Assembly (NCBI GenBank): GCA_037440765.1
Contig: JBBITL010000121.1
Coordinates: 1 to 9,931 of the forward strand
DNA length: 9,931 nt
From: DTKY01 sp037440765
GTDB lineage: Bacteria > Acidobacteriota > Terriglobia > Bryobacterales > Bryobacteraceae
Direction: 5' to 3'
Shown: positions 1 to 5,899 of the stretch, in pieces
How the letters are laid out: each line of letters starts with the position of its first letter
Numbering within the stretch: the stretch's first letter is position 1
Program-made: the position numbers and the translations under genes
Notes under the pieces: generated by a model
Databases searched by the model: none
Told to the model about the DNA's origin: nothing
Seen by the model: the letters and a program-made list of their open reading frames with translations, nothing else

Positions 1-14
1 TGACGCCGCCTCGC

Positions 15-155
15 TCAGAGAAAGGACCCCATCAGAATCTCGTCGTTCTCCTGTCCGCCGATCCGGACCTGGCGGCCCAGCCGTCCACACGCCTTGAATC
101 CCAGCCGTTGGTAGTAGCGCTGACCTGAGACGTTCGAAGCCCCACCTGCATCCCA
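15..155 (-). pseudogene. Remnant of a GNAT N-acetyltransferase (C-terminal part only)
   Basis: Read on the minus strand, the last ~40 codons before the TGA at 15-17 give a typical GNAT C-terminus: SNVSGQRYYQRLGFKACG, then a short strand region ending in ENDEILMGSFL. In this superfamily the N..A..LY..LGF segment is acetyl-CoA-binding motif B and the aromatic/Met end is the last strand. The frame stays open upstream to about 362, but the upstream residues (Arg/Ser/Pro-rich, antisense to the prenyl synthase gene) look nothing like a GNAT. I translated the other two minus frames over 121-240 and found no shifted continuation. A working GNAT needs roughly 140 residues or more, including motif A (R/Q-x-x-G-x-G/A), which is absent. 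I therefore read this as a 5'-deleted pseudogene; its upstream edge (~155) is approximate. A short functional ORF is a less likely alternative. Confidence 0.5.
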
Positions 156-190
156 AACTTCAGGCAGTTCTGGCGCCGGGCGCCGGCGGT

Positions 191-220
191 TTGCAGGAGC
201 CTGCCGGCAGCGGGTACACT
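191..220 (+). promoter_or_regulatory. Likely sigma70-type promoter of the polyprenyl synthase gene
   Basis: A -35-like TTGCAG at 191-196 is followed by an 18-nt spacer and a -10-like TACACT at 215-220. This predicts a start near 227 and a leader of about 17 nt that carries the ribosome binding site AGGGGA (231-236), 7 nt before the ATG at 244. Each hexamer matches consensus only partly (3/6 and 4/6). The same TACACT hexamer recurs before the hydrolase gene at 5900. Confidence 0.42.
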
Positions 221-243
221 GGGGAGACCCAGGGGAAGCCGGG

Positions 244-1233
244 ATGGCTGGCCAAGCTGACATTGCAGCGGAGTTGTTTGATCTGGTCCGCGAAGACCTG
301 CAACAGGTGGACCGGGAGATCGGTCTGCGTTCGGTGGCCTCGGTGGACGCCATCACCACCATCTCACGCTACTTGCAGGAAGGCGGCGGCAAGCGCCTCC
401 GGCCCACCTTGCTCCTGCTTTCCTCCCGTCTTACCGGAGGAGGCGGCGCGGCGGCCGTCCGGATGGCGGCCGTCGTCGAGATGATCCACATGGCGACGCT
501 GGTCCACGACGACGTGATCGACGTTGCCCAGATCCGCCGCGGCCGCCCCTCCCCCAACGTGTTGTGGGGGAACCACACCGCGGTGCTGGCCGGAGACTGG
601 CTGTACATGCAGGCTTTCCAGGCGGCCCTGGAGGAGCGCGACTTCCGCATCCTGGGCCTTCTGATCGGGCTGACTCAGATGATGGTCGAAGGCGAGCTGA
701 TGCAACTGGAACGCATCGGTTCGATGACAGTCACCGAGGCCGATTACATGGACCTGGTGGACCGCAAGACCGCCGGCCTGTTCGCCGCCTGCGCCCGGCT
801 GGGCGCCATCACCTCGGGAGCGCCCGAGGAGACCGAAATCAGTCTGGGCGGATACGCCTGGAACCTGGGCATGGCCTTCCAGCTGGTGGACGATGTGCTC
901 GACTTCACAGCCCGCGAGACGGTCCTCGGCAAGCCCGTGGGCAGCGACCTGCGGGAGGGCAAGGTCACCCTTCCCCTTATCTACGCCCTGGAGCGGGCCG
1001 AGGACGCCGAGAGGCGCCAGGTGGAGACCGTGCTGCGCGACGGCAACTACGGCCGGGTTTCCTTCTCCGGGATCCTGGCTATAGTGAACCGGCACAAGGG
1101 CGTAGAGCGGGCCATGCAGAGAGCGCAGGCTTTCACCCAGGAAGCCCGGCTGAGCATAGGACGCTTCCCCGGTTCCCCTTACCAGCTCGCGCTCAGCAGG
1201 CTGACCGGCCTGGTCACCTGCCGCGACCACTGA
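244..1233 (+). CDS. Long-chain trans-polyprenyl diphosphate synthase (IspB/HepT-like)
   Basis: This cytoplasmic, Mg-dependent prenyltransferase adds isopentenyl diphosphate units in trans to an allylic diphosphate. The usual product of this branch is the long side chain of menaquinone or ubiquinone. The 329-residue protein has the family motifs in order: GGKRLRP near residue 49, the first Asp-rich motif HDDVID (D89, D90, D93), RxxxPS soon after, and the second Asp-rich motif DDVLD (D216, D217, D220), followed by GKPVGSDLREGKVTLPL. Ala84, five residues before the first Asp, is small; in this family that leaves the elongation pocket open and favours long products (about C35-C50) over FPP/GGPP. 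Length is normal for IspB/HepT. The ATG at 244 is supported by AGGGGA at 231-236. The gene appears monocistronic, since the next gene has its own promoter. The exact chain length cannot be read from sequence. Confidence 0.93.
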   Translation: MAGQADIAAELFDLVREDLQQVDREIGLRSVASVDAITTISRYLQEGGGKRLRPTLLLLSSRLTGGGGAAAVRMAAVVEMIHMATLVHDDVIDVAQIRRGRPSPNVLWGNHTAVLAGDWLYMQAFQAALEERDFRILGLLIGLTQMMVEGELMQLERIGSMTVTEADYMDLVDRKTAGLFAACARLGAITSGAPEETEISLGGYAWNLGMAFQLVDDVLDFTARETVLGKPVGSDLREGKVTLPLIYALERAEDAERRQVETVLRDGNYGRVSFSGILAIVNRHKGVERAMQRAQAFTQEARLSIGRFPGSPYQLALSRLTGLVTCRDH

Positions 1234-1288
1234 GCGCGGGGCTCCAGGACCACCAGTATGCCGCCCGTTTCAGGGTCAAACTTTATCA

Positions 1289-1317
1289 TTGACATCGGCC
1301 CGAATCGGACTTAATAT
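1289..1317 (+). promoter_or_regulatory. Near-consensus sigma70 promoter of the carD-like gene
   Basis: TTGACA at 1289-1294 is a perfect -35 hexamer, and TAATAT at 1312-1317 lies exactly 17 nt downstream as the -10. The region is clearly more AT-rich than its surroundings. The predicted start is near 1324, giving a leader of about 55 nt before the ATG at 1380. It is the best promoter match in the window and suggests strong, constitutive housekeeping expression. Confidence 0.65.
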
Positions 1318-1379
1318 TCTCTTTCGATTCCCTAACCGCTTTCTGACGCGTTGAAGCTGTGTGAACCCGAGGTGCCTGC

Positions 1380-1889
1380 ATGGTTTTTCGGATCGGCGAG
1401 AAGGTGGTGTACCCTAATCAAGGCGTTGGGGTCATTGAGAATGTCAGTTCCCGCTGTTTCGGCGCGCAGCACGAGCAGTTCTACCTGCTGCGGCTCCTGT
1501 GCACCAGTCTTACGGTGATGGTTCCCCGGTCACACGCGGCGGATCTCGGCCTGCGCCGTGTAACGCGTAACGGTGAGGTTGCCAAGGTGCTTGCTTTTCT
1601 GTCGAATGGCGCATGCGCCGCATGCCCCGACTGGAAGGACCGCTTCAAGGCCAACTCACAGAAGATGAAATCCGGCGGTCTACTGGAGACCGCCGAGGTG
1701 CTCAAGAGCCTGCTGCTGGTGCAGGCATCCAAACCCTTGTCGTTTCGTGAGAAGAAGATGCTGGACCGGGCCCGGCACATGCTGATCGCCGAGATCGCGG
1801 TCTCGCGCGCCATCCCGGAGGCCGAGGCAGCCGTCATGCTGGCCAGAAACCTCGCCCGGGCCTCGCTCTCGTTGCCGGAGCCGCTGTAG
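1380..1889 (+). CDS. CarD/CdnL-family RNA polymerase-binding transcription factor
   Basis: CarD/CdnL proteins bind the RNA polymerase beta subunit through an N-terminal RID (Tudor-like) domain. They stabilise the open complex with a C-terminal helical domain that contacts the upstream edge of the bubble, mainly at rRNA and other housekeeping promoters. Here residues 1-60 form the RID domain (FRIGEKVVYPNQGVGVIE at the start, VMVPRSHA near 47-54). Residues 65-160 form the helical domain, with WKDRFKANSQKMKSGG, LLETAEVLKSLLL and the family signature KPLSFREKKMLDRAR. Trp85 aligns by position with the minor-groove wedge Trp85 of mycobacterial CarD. The 169-residue length is normal. The ATG at 1380 has GAGGTG at 1369-1374. 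Oddity: Cys79 and Cys82 form a CxxC just before Trp85, and Cys26 and Cys41 lie in the RID domain. Confidence 0.93.
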   Translation: MVFRIGEKVVYPNQGVGVIENVSSRCFGAQHEQFYLLRLLCTSLTVMVPRSHAADLGLRRVTRNGEVAKVLAFLSNGACAACPDWKDRFKANSQKMKSGGLLETAEVLKSLLLVQASKPLSFREKKMLDRARHMLIAEIAVSRAIPEAEAAVMLARNLARASLSLPEPL

Positions 1890-1931
1890 GCCCGTCTTCC
1901 CCCCCTAATACATCCTTCCGGCCTTGCCGAT

Positions 1932-1960
1932 GGTGACGGGGGATGTCCCCCGCCGGGACC
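1932..1960 (+). terminator. GC-rich hairpin after the carD-like gene, possible weak terminator
   Basis: CGGGGG (1937-1942) pairs with CCCCCG (1947-1952) around the 4-nt loop ATGT. A lower GGT/ACC stem (1932-1934 with 1958-1960) is set off by an internal loop. It lies about 45 nt after the stop codon. No U-run follows, so it is not a canonical intrinsic terminator; it could be a 3'-end stabiliser, a Rho-assisted end, or chance in GC-rich DNA. Confidence 0.28.
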
Positions 1961-1972
1961 GGCTGTGGCCCG

Positions 1973-2113
1973 ATGCTAACCTTCGATAATGGGAATCTGC
2001 TGCCCAACGGTGATCTTGTGGAGCCGGCTCAAACACCGTACATTGTGGGTCACGGATGGCGAGGTGTGAGAGCGATAAAGGACTCGTTTATTCAACAGCA
2101 CACGGTCCGGTGA
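1973..2113 (+). CDS. Doubtful 46-codon small ORF in the spacer
   Basis: An ATG at 1973 opens a 46-codon frame starting MLTFDNGNLLPNGDLVEP and ending at TGA 2111-2113. The composition (Asn, Asp, Leu, Ile, few Arg/Ala) differs from the noise frames of this GC-rich window, which is why it is listed. No good Shine-Dalgarno sequence precedes it, I do not recognise a family, and it overlaps a candidate promoter at 2016-2044. It could be a decayed fragment of a gene or simply chance. Confidence 0.15.
   Translation: MLTFDNGNLLPNGDLVEPAQTPYIVGHGWRGVRAIKDSFIQQHTVR
2016..2044 (+). promoter_or_regulatory. Possible promoter for the zinc-motif/TPR gene pair
   Basis: TTGTGG (2016-2021), a 17-nt spacer and TACATT (2039-2044) make a plausible sigma70 arrangement (3/6 and 4/6 matches). 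The predicted start is near 2051, which leaves a leader of about 117 nt before the ATG at 2168. The only support is hexamer similarity and correct spacing. Confidence 0.3.
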
Positions 2114-2125
2114 GCGCCCTGGGAT

Positions 2126-2139
2126 CTGCGCCGCCGCAG
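2126..2139 (+). other. Leader hairpin just upstream of the ribosome binding site
   Basis: CTGCG (2126-2130) and CGCAG (2135-2139) form a perfect 5-bp GC stem with a CCGC loop, 17 nt before the ribosome binding site GAGGGA (2157-2162). An alternative, longer fold pairs the GCGCCCTG region (2115-2122) with the CAGGGAGCGC region (2137-2146). The two folds exclude each other. Whether this regulates anything is unknown, and the background GC makes chance stems common. Confidence 0.25.
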
Positions 2140-2167
2140 GGAGCGCGGCGTGGGATGAGGGAATGGC

Positions 2168-4228
2168 ATGCAGTGCCTGTATTGCGGTAAACCATTGGGC
2201 CTGTTGAGGGAACTTGCTGACAGCGAGTTCTGCTCCCGTGACCACAGGCACAAGTACAGGTCCCTTACCAAGCGCGCCTTCAGCCGGCTTATGCAGAGCC
2301 GCCCCGAGCCGGTCTCCTTCAGGCCGGCTCCGTCGGCAACGCCCGAACTGCCCCGCTTACCCGAGGCCGCCCCCCCTCTGGCGAGTGCTGCACGGCGCCC
2401 GGCGCCCTGGCCGCCCCCCAGGGCTGTGCCGGCCCGGAGTGAGAGTGCTCCCGCCGGTCCGTTCTTCCAGTTCTACACGATGCTGATAGCCCCCGAGATG
2501 TCGGTCCACGCCGTCGAAGGCACTCTGGCGCTGGCTTGCCCCAGGCCGCTGCAACAACGTCCGACGGCAAGCTTGAAGGGAGCCGCCCTGGCCGCGGCCG
2601 AGCCCACGCACTTCCGCCAGAGGCCGGTGAGGATGCCTGCGGGGAGCTTCGACATCAGCCCCATAGAAGGCCCATGCGAGGCATTCGGCGAAGCAATAGG
2701 CCACCGGCCGTCCGCGGAACCGGCCCTACTGCCGCCGCGTCTCCAGGAGGCCGCAATTGCGCGCGTGCCCACCAACGGGGTAACGTACTGCCAGCCGGCC
2801 AGGACACCGGCGTTGCCGGCCTACAGGCCCGCGCCCGCTCCGCGTGAGCCGCTACCCTGCGCGCGGCCTGTGCCGATGGCCGCCAGGACGAGTCTCCCGG
2901 CGGCTCAGCCCGCAGGCGGCCCTGAGCCGCTGACTGGCCCGATCGCCCCGGTGACCACGCTGTTGAGGGCGGCGCTGGAGCGCGTCTCCGAGGCGGCGCT
3001 GCCGCTGGCAACCGGGCCGCGGCCGGCGGCCTGCGCCGCTCAAGCCGTGGCCGCCTCTCCTGCGGAAATGGCGTTTCCCGTCCGCAGCCCGCGCCTGCCG
3101 GGTTTGAACGCAGCTTTCGGCCGGCTCCTGCTTAAGGCCGGCGAGAAAGCGTTCGAGGAGGTCTCCGGCGCCGATGTGGCGAGCCTGCCGGCGACCGAGG
3201 CGGTCAAGCCGGGCCTGGGGACAGGGTCGGTGCTGCCGGCCCTGGCTTCGCTGTTCCGCTACAGCCGCGAAGCGAAGGCCTCTCCCGCCCTGCCCCACCT
3301 TACCGATGGCCTGAGCCCGCACAACCGGCAGGCCTCGCCGGTGGCGTTCAAGGAACTCCCCATGCCCGCGCAGCACCCCAGGGTGCCGCGCAGCAGCGGC
3401 CTCCACATCGTCGAGACCTTCGAGTACCTCAGGCCCCTGGAGGAGCCCGCCGTCGATTTCGCGCAGAACCTCGTGCGTCTGTGGAACGCGGTTCCGGCGT
3501 ACTTCCGATATGCAGCGGCGGCAGCTTGCGTGATCCTGCTGGTGTGGGCGGCCGTGCCAGGCCGGGCGCTGACCGGCCTGTTCGCCTCGCGTTGGGGCCT
3601 GGTGCAGGAACAGATCGAGCAGCGCGCCGCCATCGAGATGACCGAGGACTTCCGCGACGACATGAGCCAGTGGTCCGGCTCCGGTGAATGGGCGCAGAGC
3701 TGGCGGATCAGCAACGCCGGCTATGCCCGGCCGGGCCGGCTGGCTCTGTACGAGCCGTCCATGGGGATGCGGGACTACAACGTCGAGTTTCTGATGCAGA
3801 TTGAGCAGCGGGCGGTCGGTTTCGCATACCGCGCGACGGACCGGGACAACTTCTACGCCGCCAAGATCTCGGTGGTCAAGGCCGGCTCGTTGCCCGTGCT
3901 CTCCCTGGTGCGCTACCCCGTGATCGGCGGGCGCGAGGGGCAGAAGGTGGAGGTCCCCATACGCCTGATGTTGCACAACAACACGCCGTACCGCGTCCAG
4001 ATGACGATCAAGGGAAGAAACTTCTCGACCTCCATCGAAGGCCAACTGGTCGACTTCTGGACCGACGACAGGTTGCAGGCTGGGGGCTTCGGCTTCTTCA
4101 GCGACACCGGTGAGAGCGCCCGCGTCTACTGGATGAAGCTGTCCCACCAGAACGATTTCGTGGGGCGGGTGTGCGCCTACATTCGCCAGCCGGCCCTCCC
4201 ACGCAAGAGAACTGAGGTACATCAATGA
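2168..4228 (+). CDS. Hypothetical modular protein: C2CH zinc motif, disordered linker, one TM helix, LamG-like C-terminus
   Basis: The function of this 686-residue protein is not recognised. Residues 3-26 hold Cys3-x2-Cys6 ... Cys22-x3-His26 (MQCLYCGKPLGLLRELADSE, then FCSRDH), the layout of a small zinc-binding treble-clef-like motif, followed by a basic helix. From about 45 to 440 the sequence is Pro/Ala/Arg-rich and probably disordered, with recurring FRPAP/YRPAP elements and a more hydrophobic island near 99-125. A single membrane helix spans about 446-464 (AAAAACVILLVWAAVPG). Residues ~493-672 look like a LamG/concanavalin-type beta sandwich (EDFRDDMSQW, VGFAYRATDRDNFYAAKI, GGFGFFSDTG). 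The start is fixed by GAGGGA at 2157-2162 and by the Cys motif beginning at residue 3. If the zinc motif is cytoplasmic, the LamG-like part is periplasmic; the charge distribution does not settle this. The stop overlaps the next gene's start (ATGA), implying coupled translation with the TPR protein. Confidence 0.8.
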   Translation: MQCLYCGKPLGLLRELADSEFCSRDHRHKYRSLTKRAFSRLMQSRPEPVSFRPAPSATPELPRLPEAAPPLASAARRPAPWPPPRAVPARSESAPAGPFFQFYTMLIAPEMSVHAVEGTLALACPRPLQQRPTASLKGAALAAAEPTHFRQRPVRMPAGSFDISPIEGPCEAFGEAIGHRPSAEPALLPPRLQEAAIARVPTNGVTYCQPARTPALPAYRPAPAPREPLPCARPVPMAARTSLPAAQPAGGPEPLTGPIAPVTTLLRAALERVSEAALPLATGPRPAACAAQAVAASPAEMAFPVRSPRLPGLNAAFGRLLLKAGEKAFEEVSGADVASLPATEAVKPGLGTGSVLPALASLFRYSREAKASPALPHLTDGLSPHNRQASPVAFKELPMPAQHPRVPRSSGLHIVETFEYLRPLEEPAVDFAQNLVRLWNAVPAYFRYAAAAACVILLVWAAVPGRALTGLFASRWGLVQEQIEQRAAIEMTEDFRDDMSQWSGSGEWAQSWRISNAGYARPGRLALYEPSMGMRDYNVEFLMQIEQRAVGFAYRATDRDNFYAAKISVVKAGSLPVLSLVRYPVIGGREGQKVEVPIRLMLHNNTPYRVQMTIKGRNFSTSIEGQLVDFWTDDRLQAGGFGFFSDTGESARVYWMKLSHQNDFVGRVCAYIRQPALPRKRTEVHQ

Positions 4229-5880
4229 GTCAAAGGAAAGCAGCGCTGAACCAGGACTGGGCCCCGAGCGCGTCTCCTCCCCCCGCCTTCTCCAATCTGC
4301 GTTCCGAGCGCCGCGGCGCGTCCCACGCCCTGGCGAAGGCCGTCTCACTGCACCTGGACGGCAAGCCGGCCGAGGCGCTGGAGGAGTTATACGCCGCCAT
4401 TGAGCGTGGAGAGAAGGATGCAGAGGTCTACTCCGCGCTCGGGCACATTCACTTCCAGCTCGGCCAGTTCGAGGAAGCCAGCAACAGTTACTGGAAGCTC
4501 CTCCAGCTGGAGCCCGCCCACAGGACGGCCTCTTTTAACCTGGCCGTGTGTCTGGAGAAGATGGGCCGCTGGGAGGAATCGGCCGATAAGTTCCGCAGAG
4601 CGCTGGAGGCCGATCCCCAGAGAAGCGAAGCCCATCTTGGAGTGGGGATCTGCCATCTCCAGCTGGGCAGGCTGGAAACGGAGCTGGAGGCCTTCGACAA
4701 GTGCCTGAACCATTCGCCCAGCCAGGAGGCGGCCATGTTCGGCAAGGCCGTCACGCTGCAACTGGGCGGCCGGCTGGAGGAGGCGGGCGACCTGTACCGC
4801 AGGATCCTCAGGCGGAACCCCCGCTCGGAGGACTCGCTGGTGAACCTGATCTCCATCGACATGGCGCGCAAGGACTCCGAGCGCGTGCGGGAAACCGCCG
4901 AGCAGTTGCTCGCCGTCCGCCCCGGTTCAGCCACGGCTCTTGAGGGCCTGGCCGCGGCCGCCTTCGCCCGGGGCGACCAGGAGGCTGCGGCCCGGTTCTG
5001 CGCCCGGCTGGTGGAAGCTTCCCCCGGCCACTTCGAGGGCTGGTTCAACCTTGGCGTGGCTCACCAGAAAGCGGGCCGGTTAAGCGAGGCCGCGCAGGCC
5101 TATGCCAAGGCGGCTATGCTGAGGGACGACTCGCCGCAGGTACACATGAACCTGGGCATCGTCCACCAGGAACTGGGCGACCTGGCTCAAGCCCGCAGGT
5201 CCTACGAGCGGGCGATCGCGCTGGATTCTACGCTTGCCGCCGCGCGCTGGAACCTGGCGCTGGTACTTGAACAGTCCGGAGAAGCCGGCGAGGCCGAGGA
5301 GATCTACGCCAGGCTTCTGAACGGCAACCCCGACTGGCAGGAAGCCCGCTTCCGCCAGGGCTATCTGCGGCTGCAACGCGGGGATTTCCGGGGCAGCATC
5401 GAGTCCTTCCAGATGTGCCTGGCGCGCAACGGCGCATGGCTGGAGGCGCGGCTCAACCTGGGGATCGCCTTCTGGAAGGTCGGCGACCGCGCCGAGGCGC
5501 GCCGGGCGTTCGAACTTGTCCTGGCGGCGCAGCCCGACTCGGTGGACGCTCTGCGCGGGCTGGCTGCGCTGGCCCTGGAGACCGACGACACCCAGGCCGC
5601 TCTGGATCTGCACCGCCGCCTCATCTCGCTCGGGGAGGGCAGCCCCGAGCTATTCTACAACACCGGCCTGCTGTGGCAGAAGACGGGCGCCATGGAGGAG
5701 GCTGCGCGGGCCTACCGCAAGGCGGTGGCGGCCCAGCCCGACTTCGCCGAGGCCCTGCTGAACCTGGGTCATGCGCTCAAGGCCCTGGGCGAGGAGGATG
5801 AGGCGCGCGACTGCTGGCGCAAGGCGCTGGAGTTCAAGCCCGAGTTGGCGCACGGCTACTTCGAACCGGCCACGGCCTGA
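4225..5880 (+). CDS. TPR-repeat protein made of a gapless 34-residue repeat array
   Basis: TPR repeats are helix-turn-helix units that stack into a superhelix and bind peptides or partner proteins. After a ~31-residue N-terminal tail, residues 66-541 divide exactly into fourteen consecutive 34-residue units with no insertion, each with the TPR pattern (W/L-x2-LG-x3-A/H ... G-x-x-x-EA ... Y-x-x-A-L ... P). Residues 32-65 fit as a fifteenth, more degenerate unit in the same register. Clear examples start at residues 269 (FEGWFNLGVAHQKAGRLSEA) and 303. The repeats end at a 10-residue tail. I see no signal peptide, membrane helix or catalytic domain, so it is probably cytoplasmic or held at the membrane by a partner. 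The ATG at 4225 overlaps the preceding stop (ATGA) and has GAGGTA (~4214-4219) in front. The coupling suggests that the upstream membrane protein is its partner; this is inference. Confidence 0.92.
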   Translation: MSQRKAALNQDWAPSASPPPAFSNLRSERRGASHALAKAVSLHLDGKPAEALEELYAAIERGEKDAEVYSALGHIHFQLGQFEEASNSYWKLLQLEPAHRTASFNLAVCLEKMGRWEESADKFRRALEADPQRSEAHLGVGICHLQLGRLETELEAFDKCLNHSPSQEAAMFGKAVTLQLGGRLEEAGDLYRRILRRNPRSEDSLVNLISIDMARKDSERVRETAEQLLAVRPGSATALEGLAAAAFARGDQEAAARFCARLVEASPGHFEGWFNLGVAHQKAGRLSEAAQAYAKAAMLRDDSPQVHMNLGIVHQELGDLAQARRSYERAIALDSTLAAARWNLALVLEQSGEAGEAEEIYARLLNGNPDWQEARFRQGYLRLQRGDFRGSIESFQMCLARNGAWLEARLNLGIAFWKVGDRAEARRAFELVLAAQPDSVDALRGLAALALETDDTQAALDLHRRLISLGEGSPELFYNTGLLWQKTGAMEEAARAYRKAVAAQPDFAEALLNLGHALKALGEEDEARDCWRKALEFKPELAHGYFEPATA

Positions 5881-5883
5881 GGC

Positions 5884-5892
5884 TGATACACT
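5884..5892 (+). promoter_or_regulatory. Extended -10 promoter for the hydrolase pair, predicted leaderless start
   Basis: TGATACACT at 5884-5892 fits an extended -10 element (TG, one base, then TACACT). No good -35 lies 17 nt upstream, as is common for extended -10 promoters. Seven nucleotides downstream is the ATG at 5900, so transcription would start at or next to the start codon. There is no Shine-Dalgarno sequence between the preceding stop (5878-5880) and 5900, which agrees with leaderless translation. Confidence 0.5.
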
Positions 5893-5899
5893 CGACGGT

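Noticed and set aside
364..1230. 288-codon minus-strand frame opposite the polyprenyl synthase
   Set aside because: The plus-strand protein has every family motif. The antisense product is a compositional shadow without recognisable domains.
2074..2093. GATAAA (2074) and TTTATT (2088) as alternative -10 elements for the zinc-motif gene
   Set aside because: No -35-like hexamer lies at a workable spacing; the nearest TTGTGG (2043-2048) is 25 nt from GATAAA.
1976..2251. 91-codon minus-strand frame in the spacer, ending in HKITVGQQIPIIEG
   Set aside because: Its end resembles the last strand of a LysM-type domain, but the rest does not, and it runs through the start of the zinc-motif gene on the opposite strand. 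Judged to be chance.
2852..4348. 498-codon open frame on the minus strand
   Set aside because: It is antisense to the zinc-motif/LamG-like gene, has low-complexity His/Arg/Gly-rich composition and no family motif; long antisense frames are expected in DNA with this GC content.
5771..5899. Upstream extension of the hydrolase frame into the TPR gene
   Set aside because: The residues before 5900 are Arg/Ala-rich shadow sequence. A signal peptide begins exactly at the ATG at 5900.
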